Origin: Terebella lapidaria
Lineage: Eukaryota; Annelida; Polychaeta; Terebellida; Terebellidae
DNA length: 64,000 bases
Assembly (NCBI GenBank): GCA_949152475.1
Contig: OX424555.1
Location: 16,386,868-16,450,867, forward strand
Direction of reading: 5' to 3'
Numbering within the stretch: position 1 is the first letter of the stretch; every line of letters begins with the position of its first letter. The notes beneath the pieces were generated by a model. The model was not told where the DNA came from. It made no database searches and worked only from the letters and a program-made list of their open reading frames with translations. Shown here in pieces: positions 33,590-48,184 of this stretch. The position numbers and the translations under genes were made by a program.

Positions 33590-36500
33590 TTAATGTTTTG
33601 CATGCTGTATGTCAACTTTCGATATCACACCTGCAGTGTTTTCCTTGTGGTGTCCAGTTTTTGCACTTCCTTGAAGTAGTAAAACGAAGCTGGGGGGATT
33701 TATTATCCAATGTGTTTAATGTTTGGTACCAGCCTGGTCTATACACTCGTTGTTGGTTGTTGCATGTGGAGAACATTACGTAAATATTGCGCTTGTTCCT
33801 TGTGAGCTGATGATTTCATTATTTAAATACAGTCTACCGGGTATGTGCGAATGAATAACGAACAGACTTGAAGTTTTTGCAAATGTGAGTTTGAAGCTCA
33901 AGTATGTGTTATTTCATGACCATGACAGTATACATGTATTAGACAGATAGACAACTACTTATAGTATTATGCAGTGCAATGAAATATTGCATGTTACATG
34001 TATGTCAATGGTATTTCTTGGCATGCATGCATGTATATCTAGGTCTGTAGTAAAATATTTTTCGATATCCATTTGATGCCAAAAAATTTTTCAGGATTTT
34101 ATCATTCGCCTTTTACACCAATCTTTATCTTGGTTATTATGTTTTAAAGAATATGCAGTTATGTGGTGATGTAAAAAGTTTCTCAAGTCTTGTTGTTTTA
34201 CCAAATGTTCACCTCAGCCAGAAACACAAAGAACACTCTACATATGTGGACACATGAAATATTTCTGTCTGCGACTGTGTAAAAAAAATCATCATTTTGA
34301 ATTCATGTCCAAATCTTTCGGCCGTCATTGAATATGATATATACATATCAAATCGTGGAGTTTACGAAGAGCTCGTCAGACCGTGAACCCGATGATGTGT
34401 TGTTGAGTATACAAGGTGAAGTGTGCCCATGGAAACCGCCTTCCAGTTGACTCCCTCCCCCCTTCCATGCCCCCCCCCCCCCCTCGCAGACTCACCTGCT
34501 CCATTTGTTGACCCACTACCAATTGTTCCCACCCTGAGTACACCACAACCCCCCCCCCCCCATCTTCTGTGGGGTGGGGGACAAAGCTATGCCAAGCGTT
34601 GCATGGCAACTACGGACTTACTTCCCGTCTTTTCTGTATGTTTTGTGCCTGTCGGAGTTTCTAATGGAAATCCTGCCCCCATGCTTCAACACCTGAGGTG
34701 TAAACTTATTCATGAAATTTCTATGTCTAATTGCGGGCTTGTCACAGTCAAATCCTCGGACACTTTTATAAATGTATGTGTACAAGAGGTAATCAGCACA
34801 GAGTGTACAAGTGCCCAGCATGTGTGCCCAACACCAGCGTCTCCTGTTTCCATAAGTGGCTTGTGATAATAACGATAATAACTTCTGCATTTCACGTGTG
34901 TTAACTTCGCTTCTTTTGTTGTTGGAGGATTAACATCAAATTTTGAAATTTGAGATATTTGAGAATATTTTGAAAGTGAGCGACAAAATTGATGTATGTG
35001 ATGATGATGTTTTTAGTTGACTAGCCAAAAGACATACATGTGCTTCATGTAGTATATGTCATGATATGTTGCATCGTCTATCTTATCTTTGGAGTTCCAC
35101 ACATATGAGCAGGCCGGGGTGCTGGTTTTTTGTGGGTGGACAAAGGACTTGTTAATTAAGTACTTGGATGTCATGATCAGTGTCCAGATAGTGTAGGGGA
35201 TGAGACACTTTGTGCCTTTGTCAATGTAGACAACCTGTATGTATAGCTTTTAATGAACATCTTCCTTTTAAGGACATATCTGAAGTGAAGGTGTAAGGAG
35301 CCCTGGGCAATATTAAGTTGTCAACCTCCCCCTTGCCCCTGGTCACCCCTAGCAACTGTATACCACTGACCATCACATCACCCCAGGGTCAGTTCCGCCC
35401 CCTGCTGTGCCCCCTGTTTCCATGCCTACCCCCCTTTGTCCCAGGCCGGCAACGTGCTTCGGTGACTCGCCCCAGGGTGCTGCTGTGGAGATCTGACTCC
35501 TGTCTTATTGCCGGCCATGAGCTGGGTGCCACAAGACCTCAGAGCCCTTACACTGTGTGGACCGTCTCTCCTGACTCGCTCCACAGCATGCCGGGCCTCA
35601 GATCATCTCCTGACCGCACGAGCGACAGAAAGGACCGTGATTCCGACGGAAAATGTCCCAACTCGGAGTACGGTTTGCGGGATGGCATGTGATGGCATTT
35701 GGAGCCTGTAATTGGATGAAGAAGTGTAGGAGAGCGAGCTAGCCAAGCTACCAGCTGTGTGCCAGGGCTCCCCCTTACCCGGGCCCAAGCCGCAGTAACG
35801 CCATGTGCTACAATTCAATATGGCTGCCCTGCCGAGGAGAAAAAAAACAAGCCTGTGTCGCCAGCAGACACTCGGAAGTTACCTGCAATGCCACTGGGAT
35901 GGTCACGTTTCTTCTACTCGTAAATCTTGCTCGTCTTGTCTCAGGTATGTCACAGTCAAGCATCTACTGCCTTCTTGCTGCCTCAGACTTTGGATTTAAT
36001 ATTCTTTCATGAATTGAGGTTGTTTGATGTTGATCTATGCACTGTGTATCAGGGTGAAGATGGCATTGATTTTTGAGCCTTTTACTGATCAGAACTGGGT
36101 TGATTAATGTCAGTGCTTTCGGCTTGCTATCAATATTCAATAGTACATGTGTGGTGCTGACGGCATTGGGGCATATCATCGGTTAAACATTTGTACATAT
36201 TGAACAAACAAATATCATGTTCATTGCTGTATTTCTACTGGACACAGCTTCTTCAGCGGCAGCCACTGTGATTTAAACAAATAATACCGTACCAGATTTC
36301 CTAACAACATTTATACAAAATGTTAATTAAATTGAAAGTTCGTGATCAACATGATGGTGTTTCGCAATACATGTATTCATGTTTTTCTGTAGCATGTATA
36401 GCCGTGTTCCCTCTCGTCTCCACCTGCACAGGAAAGAGACACAAAGACGCACTAAACATTCAGTTAGAATTTATTATGATTGTGCTTAGTATGAATAGGT

Positions 36501-37050
36501 TCTTGGAAATATAGGAAAAAAAATTGTGGTCAAAAATGTTCAGTGCGTCCGAAACCATTGAAGTGTTGAGCAAACCTCAAAGTTCTTTGTGCGGCAAGCA
36601 CAATACATATGATACTTATCGAGGACAAATTACCCAGACATCGGTACATGTCGCCGTACGTCGGCAAATCTAGGTAGGTTCAGCTCGCATACACTAGATT
36701 TATGTACTTGTGTGAAATTGAAGTTTTGAACTTCTTACAACATTTAAAAGTGTGTAGCTTGGAGTCATATATTTAACTTGCATGTTTTGCACTGCCGTAA
36801 CTGGGGGGATGTTTGTAGTCAGGGGTGTAATGGATGTCATCGAACTCTACAGCCAAATAAACTTGCCACTTGATATTGTAATAAATAGAGGACTTTCTTG
36901 AACAGATTTCTAAGAGTAAAATAAGTGTGAAATGTACAACAGAAAAGCAGCAATGTAAGGGCCTTAATATCTAAATGTTTTAGAAGTATTGTGTGCACGA
37001 GAGTCTAGAGATCTAGGTGAATAAAAGGGGGGAGGGGGGGGGGTGGAGGT

Positions 37051-37098
37051 ACATGTAGGCTTACATGTAGGCTTACATGTAGGCTTACATGTAGGCTT
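37051..37098 (+). repeat. 12-bp tandem repeat, four copies
   Basis: ACATGTAGGCTT is repeated four times without error. It follows a G-rich tract at 37027-37049. Confidence 0.9.
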
Positions 37099-40000
37099 AA
37101 CATATTAAAATAATTTAATGTGATTCACCTGAGGGAGGTAGGCTACATTTTGTGCTCGATTAAATGCAATTTGTTGGTGCAATATGAACTGGTATTAGAG
37201 TCATAGTCATACATGTGTCAAACATTAGCATTTTTGTATTTATATCTAATGTACATGTATATGTCCGTGTACAGTGTCAAAACTCTTACATTAATGCCCA
37301 TTTACTCTAGCACTCTCTGCTGTAATTATGGTTCAAATGGCTCTGCAACTTGCATGAAATATATTCATATCTGTGTGGAGCAAATGTGATTAACCTGCAT
37401 CAGTCTACACTGGCGCAGTCAGTTGGCCGACAGTGACAGTGTCGTTTGTAAATTTTTAACAACTTGCTCTATGCTGTTGGCAGTTCTGAGCACTTAGTGA
37501 CATTAATGTATCTCCTGGGCCTATGTGACACTGAATGTGGATGTATTGGCAGGCCTCGGGTCTGTTCTGGGTGGGCAGCTAGCAACTGCATCTGTGCACA
37601 GATAAATGGAATAAATGTGTCATAAACTGTGATAATTTGCAACAGCTTTATTGTGTAAAATATCCGTGCCTCGACAGACACAATCAGGTGGTATATTGTT
37701 CACAGTATCGGGCAGCTTTACTATTGAATGTGGCAAGTGAAGCATTTTTGTTCATGAACGAATATCAAACATACTAGTCTTGAACAGTAGGCTGTACATG
37801 TCCTCATCAGTTTCATGTCAATTGTGTCATGTAATGTTTGATTGGGAGGGTGTATACTGGTGTGATGTTTCTGATGTTGTGGAGTGCTGATGTGAAGTAC
37901 AAAGCTGAATGTGATGATTTCTGCTGGTACCAGCATACAATCTTATGCTCTTAAAATAATCTAGCATGTTCAATAAATCCAATTGTTAATTCAATTATGC
38001 ATGAACTGAACGTGTATTAGCATGTGATAATGTAACAAACAACTCGGTGGTCTGTAGAATGTTGTGAGCTGGCTCTGTTCGAAGGCTTTACCAACTAGAA
38101 TACCTGACCAGTATAGATGTTAGTGACACAGTGAAGACTGTTACACACAGATTGTGCTAAAGAATATACTTCTACACCTATCTGACATTGTTTCTAAGCT
38201 TGCGCAGACTCAATGCTCCATAGCATTGTAATATATTTGACAGAAAAACACATTGCAGTAATCATTGGTGAGATCTGACATGGTCCAGTTCCAGCATCTG
38301 ACCAGGTGTCAGGTTTGGGAGTCGTTCACTCAGGCAGAGAGATGTTGGTCATGGCATATTGTCTCCATCACAGCAGGCAGCCCAGTCTGATCAGGGGACT
38401 TAGAAAGAAAGAACATGATGAAATATTGTGACAATTGCAAAGATCAACTTCGTTGTTCAAATCACACAACAGATCTATTACAGGGTGTGACAAAGCCGTC
38501 GTTAATTGTATTTGCACAGTGCTATTGTGACCTTAATGATGTCATACAAATGACTGTGTAATACTGTCATTGTGTGCCTCAGTTTAGCTCTAACTTGTGG
38601 TCACAGAGCTACATCTTGTATTGACCAATCACATTGCTGCCTGAACTGAATGCCTCCACATTTAACTCGATGATTGATGTGCACAGAACCAGAATCGATA
38701 CTGACTAAAAAGCATGTTGTTCGTCAACATGATCAATGAATCGATCAGACATGTTCTGCCGAATGGACTCTGTGAGATGACCTTCACTGTGTACATGTAG
38801 AACAAGGTATTCCTGTATGTAAGTACATTCAAACACTACTGATATGTATTGGCGTATACACAATATATATGTGTGTGTGATTCATGCCACTGGTACAGGT
38901 ATATTTCAATATAATGCATATTGACATATATACATGTATGTATATAAATGATATAGCTTGCGGACTGTTTGTTCAAGTTGTGAACAGTGAAATCCTCCAA
39001 ATTAAAAATAGTTGAAAGCACAGGATGTATGTTATGAGGGGTTTTTATGAGTATATTTTTTTGTCGTTTGGACAGTTACATGTCCACCCACTCTCTACCC
39101 ACGGATGTCTCTTTACTTAATGAAAGAAAACATACAAATTGTAGATTTAACATGCTGGGAAATTATATACATACGTTTAGTGTTCATGTGCCGTGTCCCT
39201 TGAACAGGACATTTTTTATGGCCCAAGTTTGGTTTTCAAACATCAGTTTTGCTTGAGTTTCGTCATAATTTCAAAAATAGACACACACAGACATGTATAA
39301 ACCCATACATGTAGATATTGAATATTTCTGCAGTCTGCCTGTGTGACATTTGTTCTTACTTGAAGATGAGTTATGATTGGTCAGGTTCTGGTATCTGATC
39401 TAGACGTTTTTAATCTGGAGTTGTATCGGTACTGACAGAACATGTCCGATGTCAATAAAATCGAAATTTGTATTGAATTACGGTAGTTGCAAGAATGCTA
39501 ACAAAATTTGTGATCTTGATGAATGTTAAAAGTCAGATCCTGCAAAATACTGGTTCTGATTTCCTATCTTCGACAAATTCACAAATATATGAAAATTGTA
39601 AATTGTCCTGTCATTGAGCAAGCTTTGAATGTACATTTAAGGCAGGATAATACCGGTACTCGGGATTTATATCAATTATTTAGGTGTATTCAGATGGGGC
39701 ATCGTTGTGGAATCTGTCAATATTTTCTAGTTAATAAGTGATGACTGTTGTGAGGCAAAGCTCTACCCATTGTTCAAGTGTAGTCGTGGGTATGAGGCCT
39801 GCACAGCGCCAACATGTAAGTGTTTTGTTCTGGCTGTGCCTGGTCGATACCAGGTATATATAGGTACCAGTGCAGGACGATCTGCTCACAATACACGCGC
39901 CTATCGTGTACCCCGCTATATCCATGAATATTTCAACAGTTTACATCAATTGATGCGACACTTTCAACTGTCCACAACATATATGGTCATGTTAATGAGC

Positions 40001-40327
40001 ACATTAACATATCCATCCATGGCAACAGCAAGACCAATCAATGTAATTAACATAAAAGTTGCCGAGTATGTAACATCATTACACAAGGATTGCGGTTTTA
40101 CTGGCTGCAGCACTTGTATCCAATCAAGATGAAGACCCGACTCTGGATTTCTTCATTTCCGCTGGCAGGGTCATGTGCTGAATGGCATCCGAATCAATGA
40201 TAATTTAAAGGACTTTGCACTGATTATATTTCAGTGTGGCAGTTATGGATTTTGTTCAATGCGGTGATGCTAAGTTTCTTTAGAAATGAGCATGGGCAGG
40301 CAGGCAGGGAGAGGGACCTGATGTTCT

Positions 40328-40353
40328 GGGGTTGGGGGCTGGGGACTGGGGGG
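40328..40353 (+). other. G-quadruplex motif
   Basis: Four runs of four or more G (GGGG TT GGGGG CT GGGG ACT GGGGGG) with 2-3 base loops match the canonical intramolecular G-quadruplex pattern on the sense strand of intron 2. Confidence 0.6.
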
Positions 40354-43300
40354 ATATGTTGGATGGTGACAGTAGTGGCGTGACATGATTGATTTTGTCA
40401 CAAGTAACGCTGTCCATAGATCCATCTCTCGATGCTGCGTAGGTTGTTGCCGGGCGTGTTGGTACACGTAATCTTATATAGCGCTTTCTGCCGGTTCACC
40501 GAGACAGATCCCGATAGAGAAGGCTCCACCCGGAAGCTCAATGCTTTCCCACTATCAGGTTAAAATTATAAAATTCACTTGCATGATCAGTACTTTAAAA
40601 CCTGAATCATGGAACTCAAAAACATCTATCATGGTTATTATTCTGTGCAGTTCTTATCTTTATTACATGTACATGTATGTCATGGGTTCCAATAAATGAA
40701 TACTTGGATTACATGCCTATTTTGTTGAGAAGACTTTATATGGTCATGCATTGAGTGGTTCTAGGTGTGGTGTTTCGCTCATGTTTCTTTGTTGAGCATA
40801 AACTAGTGCTGAGATCTCATGTCTGTGTGAATTTACCATATTCGCTGAACATTAAAAAGCATTTAAATTTGCACTGGAATGGGAGTGATTACGTGAGATG
40901 ATGTATTGTGGGGTGATTGATGTCGCATTTCATGCATGTCTGTGTATCTACCCCGCCGACCTGAACAACTCACCTAGCTCCCCCCCACCTTCAGTTGTCT
41001 CCTGACAGTGCTGAGGCATTGGGACAGGGGTATGGATCGTTCTATTTACCATTAGGGGGGTGGAGGAGGGGGATTGGTTTCCCAGTGATGAGACAGTGTG
41101 AGAGGCGTTGCTATGACAGCCAATCATTCCTGTGTATTCTGTACCCATCCAGCAAAGCTCCTATTTCTTGTTTGCCCAATGGCAGCCTGCTAACTTGTGT
41201 TTAATGGCTGTGTGAAGAGTGGAGTATTGATTATCGTCACAGTGCTGCGGTCCCTGAGAAAAAGGTGTGCACAATCCTCATCAATATCTCACATCATCTT
41301 CCCTCTTAAGGTTATGTGGTGCAAGTGCCGCGCTGGATATGGCAGCAATTTTTTCCTCCTAGATATTCGTTTTTCACAGGGGGAAAAAATCAATTTTCTC
41401 CTTGAGTTTGCTGTCGAGAGTCCACGTTTGGATTTTGCTGCGTCAAGAACGATGTTTGCTGTTGCAGTGCGTGTACATGCATGTTTTCTGTGTTCGTGAA
41501 ATACCCGCTGTCATACTTAATTGATGCTGTCTTGTACTTGAGGCATCGTGCCTCCACTGCTGGCTCAGCATTCATAATGTACGTATAATGAACTACTTAA
41601 CCTTCCAGCCATTAAACATGTTAAAGAATATGCAATCTATATGTTTCTGGACTGACTGTCCTGTAGTGTATGTAGTGCAGGTCGTATATGGAATAATTAT
41701 ATTCTTGGAAGCTACGTTTTGAATCGACCTGTTTGAAATAATGGAGTGGTATCAAATTTCAGATGTTGCCATGAACCAAGTGATCAAGTACATGTTCATA
41801 TATGTTTTTCTAGGTTTCTAGCTGTTGCACTAGGACTGTACACTTGTATATTGTTGTAGCAGCATATAACATGTACCTCCTTGTATTGACATACCGCTTG
41901 AAACCTTAATTACCATGTACAGTTTGTATTCTCCATACAATTGTAGTCATTTACAAAGATGCTTTATCATACTAGTACATGTATTTATCAAGGACATATA
42001 TTTATGTGATAGAAAACAGGTTGCAGCAGACCTATTTTGTTTCAGGGCAAATATGCCAAATATGCAAATTCTGCACTCACATTTTCATGTGTATGTGATC
42101 AAAATGTACAGTTTTGAAGCAAACTACTTGTATCATGGCATAGTCTGAACAAATATAAATTGTAAAATCGAAACAACGCTGCAAGAATCCATTCCATTGT
42201 TTGCAATCGAGAATGGTTCCCTGGTGATACCAGAACATCATCCAGTTCCGTTGAAGAGGCCTTCCCCTTCCCACAATCCTCTCCTTGTGGCCGTTGGCAC
42301 GTGTTTCTGTAATCACATTGCCGAGCTGACCCCATCAAGTATTGCCTGCGGCCCGGGAGTCCCCAGTGCTGGTAGGGTATGTCTCCTCATGTCCTCAGCC
42401 CATCAGCATCATTGAACTGATCCTTGCTGCCCCCAGGACCCCCGTCACCATGGACACCGCGCCCCGGGCCGTCTTTAACCATTCCACTGCTCGGTCACAC
42501 AGATAATGTGCAGTACGGGCCGGTGGACACATGTTCCTCACAAGGTACCATAGGGAGTGCTTGCAGCTCTCTCCTCTCTGGAAGCTGACCAGTATTCCAC
42601 AGATACTGGTGACAGGGGTGGATAATACATGCATCGTACAAGTCATACTCAAGGTGCTTGCTGCCAATCCAAGGGCTGCACCTTATGGGATGAACAGGAC
42701 ACTTGGCACAAGAGCTGTTATATGTATTTCTCATGTTCTATATTCCTGGGCTTAGCTACATGTTATTATTCAGGCATTTTGAATTCAGTGTAAACTTTCT
42801 GTATTGCCCTGTACTTTGGCTGTTCTCCGTGACTGTGCTGCATTATTTATCAGGCTCTAGCGTTACACGTTGTATGTACGAGGTGTCTGGACAGAATCAA
42901 GTCAGAGAATGGTTGATGTCCTTGGGCAGTATCCTTGTCACCGAGTAATACCAGGCTCCAGTGTCACCGAACCGTTACCACATGCCAATAAATTGTATGG
43001 CTGTAACATCTCCCACACTTGTAAGACATGTATAGGTTGTATACCCTCAGTCTCTGAGCTGTGAAGCACGTGTAGAGCGATTGTTCTCCGGAAAATTACA
43101 TATATGGCAGACGAAAATAGCAAATGATGACAAAATGGAAATTCTTGCTAGTTTTTTCTTCCTCGGTGATCTCTGTGTGGTTATAACAGATCATTATCTT
43201 TGCCAAGCAATTGCACCAAGCTAGATAAGCATCGTTTGATGTAGGGTTGCTGGCTGGTGGTAATGGCTGAACTGGGACCACAGATCACAGGCAAGGGCAA

Positions 43301-46300
43301 GTGATTACCATATAGAGTGGCTGTGCTGGCACATTTGTCCAGTCAAAGATTTCATTCCATTTGGAGAAAAAGATGTATTCTAGATGCTTTGATGAGCATG
43401 GCAAGACGAAATAGACGTTGATTCGGTGTCATTTTGAATTGTATGTTTTGAAAGAGGGCTCTGGTATAGTATTGAGATTTGCACTTTCGGTTCAAGATCT
43501 GTCAGAAACTCTGTCTCTACATTCGTAGAGTCGCAAATCATAACATATTCAACAGCCTTTACTTATTTATATCTATATAATGTACACTGAGCCTGCAGGC
43601 CACAAAACATTATACCTTGTGATTTTTTAGCCATTTTGTGTGGAATTTATGACTCTAATTCGAACATTCGTTGGTATATGCTAGATGTAGGAAGCCCATC
43701 CTCAAGAACTTGACATGAGATGGTATTTGCCGAGGTCGGGCCCGGTTGTCTCTGTTGCGACTATGCTCTAACGTACATCTCCAGATGTCAAGTGCCATAG
43801 ATAACACTTAGTCTGTTTGTTGTGGTTCACTCAACTTCGGGAAATACTGACTTTAATAGAGTATATCATTGAGTCATGACCAAGGGGGTCCAATCTGTTG
43901 TTGATGTAATATTGCTTTATCATGTCCACCTTATAGGTGCAAATTGGGCTTACAGAAGTGTCGTTATTTTGTTCAGGAGGCCCTAGGCTCACTCATGCAG
44001 AATACACAATCGGAAAAACGAACGTATATGTACCGGGTATATGAAAGCATTAGATTTCAGATGGCCTTGAGAACCTGAAGGTCAAGGGCTGATGGATACA
44101 GATGTTTGACATGGCTTAATCATGTTGATAGTAAACTGAATGGTGTACTTTCTGCATGATGCGATCAGAATTAATGAAGTGAAAATTCCAATATTCACCA
44201 CGACGTTGTGGTGGCGAGCACAAAGAATACACATAGCTTGGATGTATGGAGCATATGGTGTGACTCCTGTTGTAGAAACTATGAGGGTTTCATATATTGT
44301 AGGGGATTGATTCGTGCAGTGCATATTTGAGTGCTCATTCTTTGTAAAATGCAATTATGTTTCAATGTATAATTACTGGCAAGTGACTTACATATGACGA
44401 GGTACTGATTACCTAGGGAGTGTCTCATGAATCTTGCACAGGCTACTGATGGTAAAACCAAGATAGAATTAGCCGAGATTGACGCTCGCTTCTCTATCTG
44501 GACAGCTCCTGCCATGCCATCTCGCAATCCCTCTTTATAGAGTGAGCTTTACAGCTCCTAGCTGAGTGGCGTGATTATTTCACACTGCGTCTTGGTAATA
44601 ATAGAATATCTATGGGTATACAGATCGTTGGCTGATTGTGCAGATTTGTTACAGTAGGTAATCCAGTTGAAGTATTATTATGGGCGATGGTTGGGGTGTG
44701 CATTGGCAGTTTCCGAGCTTTTGAAGAAAGTCTTTACTTGGCTATAGTCCTGTCAGTATTGTAGTGTCCTTCTGCTGAAAAGACTGCTATTGTTTGATAT
44801 GATTTGGGGGGCTGTATTATCGACTGGCTGTAGGGAGTGAGTGAGGGGAGATCTGCGACCTTGGGTTGTGGTGCTGGGGACGGTCCCTAGGGACTACCCC
44901 CCCCCCCCCCATCTCTACTCCTAGCCAGCCCCTCACCCCACCCCACCAGCCATGAATCTTGTGATCCACTATTGTTCTCCCTGTTTCTTGGCCGTCCACG
45001 TCCCAGCCACTTAAGGAGGAACGAGCCTCCAGACACACAATCCCGCAATCAACAAATTCATCAAAATGCCCAAACCCCCGTGGAAGGCACGATTCACAGG
45101 ACAACCAACATTGTGACATGGTACAACTTGGGAAATATCTCACGAGCTTTTACAGGTTGACAACTTGACATCGGTATAAATATATATCACTATATATTAT
45201 TCTGATGTTTGAAGGGAATATCTGTCATCTAAATATAACTCTCATGAAATGCTACAAATTCATATCACATGTATATTTGGATTTCATGCACAAATGCACA
45301 TATTACATGTATGGTAATTCATCAAAATTAATCTGATCACCTCACTTATTCATTTACAATTAAATTATTTTTGATTCCTTTCAAAATAATGGGTGTCAGA
45401 GAATCTTTCCATACTGATACACTGCCGTCCACATCTTGAGCATTATGCATGGGGTATGTATTTGGAGCAAGCTATTTGATCCGCAGTTTACATCTAGGGC
45501 TCAGTCTGCGCCTGATATAGTATGCACAATCAAGCGGGTTGTAGATTGACCTTTAAGCTCGGCACAAATATGGAAGTGTCGGGGGTAGAGCGACGACGGG
45601 ATCTGGTTGATGTTTGGTTGTGTCTCTCAGGGTAACTTAAAACCCACAGATGTCCCATCGCTCAGGCAATGTATATCAAGCGTTTACGCTGCCTGTGAGG
45701 TTGTGTAGGGACATCCGTGTACGGTTTGCTTCGTGTTTGATGCTAGCCAGGCCCATGTCATATATTGCCGACCTTATGTTGCCGTATCTTTGGGATATTG
45801 AATGGAGGGGTGGGGGTGGATATTGTCCAGTAGATATTTGTGCAGCTGCTGCAGCTAAGACACTCAATAGGCTAGCTTGAGGTGGGGTTGGGGTTACTCC
45901 GCGTGGCACGTGGTCAGTCTTAGATCGGCGTGTGTGGGCAGTAAAACTACCATACATGGACATTGCCTCGTTCGGTTGCCGAGTTTGTTGCTAGGCTAGG
46001 AGGGATCTCCACATGCTGACCTTGGGCGCCGTGTGTGAGCCCTCAAGTCGTCCTGGCAATAACTGGTCCTGGCAAAGGTCACAGATCGTGTGGCACCTCC
46101 ATGTCCGCCAATCTCTGTGTGCATGTGCACACATTTAGCATGCATTACCCGCTGGCTCAAGTGTCAGTCAAGTCCCCGGAGATTAAATAACTGTCTTGGC
46201 CAAGCAGTCTCATCACCTTGTTGCCATGGGGAGTGGTTGCCTAGGTACCCTGATGGTGGACAGTTTGATGATCTGTCAGTGCCTAGTTACAGGGCCCAAG

Positions 46301-47571
46301 ATTGTGGTTACCTCAGCAACCCTTTCCCAGGGGATCAGTGTGCACACTCTGCAAGCCTGCTGCTGGATTTGCTATGATTGTCACACATCCTTGTCAAGAC
46401 TGATGAGTTTTCTCAAGCCTTTTCCACGGCACCCAAGCCTCCCAATTTCCCCCCTCCCCTCTGCTTGCCAATCCTTCATACTGCACCGCTTCTGTGGTGA
46501 CCACTTCTCTCCCATCCTTGGTATCCCAGCTCCCAACAGCCTCACTACCCAGAGGCCTTGAAAATAATTCCCTTGATGCTCAGGAATTATCATGATTATT
46601 GGTATGACAAAAAGCTTTCAAAGAATAACAGGTTTTCTTGCAAAGCACATCACTGTTTTCTCAGCCTACTAATTTATATGTCGTGTGAAGAGGTGATACA
46701 ATATTGGGTTGAATGCCTTTCAGCTGTTGACACTGCTTGATGTGTTGCCCTATTGTCTACCTTTGACTATACGATCGATTGTTTCTTTGGAAGTCAGGAT
46801 GCTGATATCATCTCGTCTACTCTTTATCTCAACATTTCTCTTATCTTAAAAAATCAACTCGTATGAAGTATCAAAGTTCAGGTGCTCACTCAAGCTGTCT
46901 ACTAAGCATGCTCGATATTACCATATCATAACAATCAGTTTAATGATTACGGCGTATTGCATTCTTGATGTCAGTGCAGGTATGAACAAGACGATGAGTT
47001 AGCAATGGAAAGTATGGCAGAGTCTACTAAACACGCACATGTGTGTGTGTGTTTCCACATGTAACTGATCAGCATGGCACTGCAGCATTTTACCTGAACA
47101 AGGAAGCTCCTGGATAATCTGGATTTATGATCGGTACAACTGAGTACCCTGAACTGACCTCTTCCATAAGAGCAAATGTGAATACTGGATTGAACATTCG
47201 ACAGTATTATATTCAGGGTTGGTTAGAGGACACTATCAAGTCTTGTGGCACCTTGTGACCGTCCAGCTCCCAGAATGGTCCTGACAGTAGCACAGTGCAT
47301 GTATACAGCAAGGCTTTGCCGCTGATTAATGAGGGCTGTGTTTATATCCATGTCCAGTGTCCCCTGGCTGGCGCTTAGATTGCCCTCTGATGGATGTTCT
47401 GACAGCCGCAAATTCAATTTCCCTGGCTCTGTTTGCCGTGGCTGGAGGGAAGGAAGCCAAGGATATAATGTAGTCAGCTGACCTGGCTACTTGTATCTGA
47501 TTGTCTTAGTAAATGAAGTGAAACACGGTACTACTAGATATTAATTGTGTACTGTATTGTACCGTTTTCAG

Positions 47572-47736
47572 CGTCGGGAGCGAGTGTATGAGTTCTGGCA
47601 GAGCCTGCAGGAGGACCTCCGAGACCAGGAGAGCGACCGGCTCCAGGAGAGAGTCACGCTACAACAGGAGCTGATCCGAGCCCAGGACGAGCGTTACCAA
47701 CGGCGACAGGAACAGGAGCGACGCCGGTACTACAAG
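47572..47736 (+). CDS. Host gene, exon 3 (charged coiled coil)
   Basis: Bounded by CCGTTTTCAG and AAG/GTATGA, this exon is exactly 55 codons, phase 0 at both ends. It starts RRERVYEFWQSLQEDLRDQE and ends RRQEQERRRYYK. Charged residues and Gln make up most of it, and its Leu/Val/Tyr spacing suits a long amphipathic helix or coiled coil. Strong codon-level GC bias and an open frame support it. The exon end is the founding copy of a 29-bp minisatellite that fills the first 450 bases of intron 3. Phase 0 at both ends means it could be skipped without a shift. Confidence 0.85.
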
Positions 47737-48184
47737 GTATGAGATCAGAGGGTCGGTACTACAAGATATGAGATCAGAGGGTCGGTACTACAAGATATGA
47801 GATCAGAGGGTCGGTACTACAAGGTATGAGATCAGAGGGTCGGTACTACAAGGTATGAGATCAGAGGGTCGGTACTACAAGATATGAGATCAGAGGGTCG
47901 GTACTACAAGGTATGAGATCAGAGGGTCGGTACTACAAGGTATGAGATCAGAGGGTCGGTACTACAAGGTATGAGATCAGAGGGTCGGTACTACAAGATA
48001 TGAGATCAGAGGGTCGGTACTACAAGGTATGAGATCAGAGGGTCGGTACTACAAGGTATGAGATCAGAGGGTCGGTACTACAAGGTATGAGATCAGAGGG
48101 TACTACAAGGTATGAGATCAGAGGGTCGGTACTACAAGGTATGAGATCAGAGGGTCGGTACTACAAGGTATGACATCAGAGGGT
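47725..48184 (+). repeat. 29-bp minisatellite copying the exon 3 end and its splice donor, 16 units
   Basis: The unit begins CGGTACTACAAGGTATGAGA and continues TCAGAGGGT. Unit 1 spans the exon 3/intron 3 boundary. About 15 more follow without interruption, one shortened by a few bases. I count 12 units with AAGGTATG, identical to the real donor, and four with AAGATATG, in which the GT donor is lost. The last unit changes GAGATCAG to GACATCAG. High uniformity points to recent expansion. Confidence 0.95.

Larger units (their letters stand above)
32352..47571 (+). other. Host gene intron 2 (about 15.2 kb)
   Basis: Bounded by GTAAAC and TTTTCAG. Apart from the TTAA MITE (33174-33589), the 12-bp repeat (37051-37098), a G-quadruplex motif (40328-40353) and C runs (34470-34483, 34549-34561, 44897-44910), I see no structure I can name. 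Open frames at 34423-34866, 35318-35692 and 46196-46561 are low-complexity or Pro-rich and lack supporting splice sites. Confidence 0.65.

Noticed and set aside
34423-35692. Pro-rich open frames in intron 2 as extra exons
   Set aside because: They consist of poly-C-derived Pro runs and lack acceptor and donor pairs in a phase compatible with exons 2 and 3.
46196-46561. Open frame with membrane-like segment in intron 2
   Set aside because: It overlaps another frame on the same strand, has no splice support and matches no known family.
47725-48184. Regular 29-bp repeats that could be mistaken for a CRISPR array
   Set aside because: The units abut directly with no unique spacers, and the first unit is part of a coding exon. 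It is a minisatellite in a eukaryotic intron.
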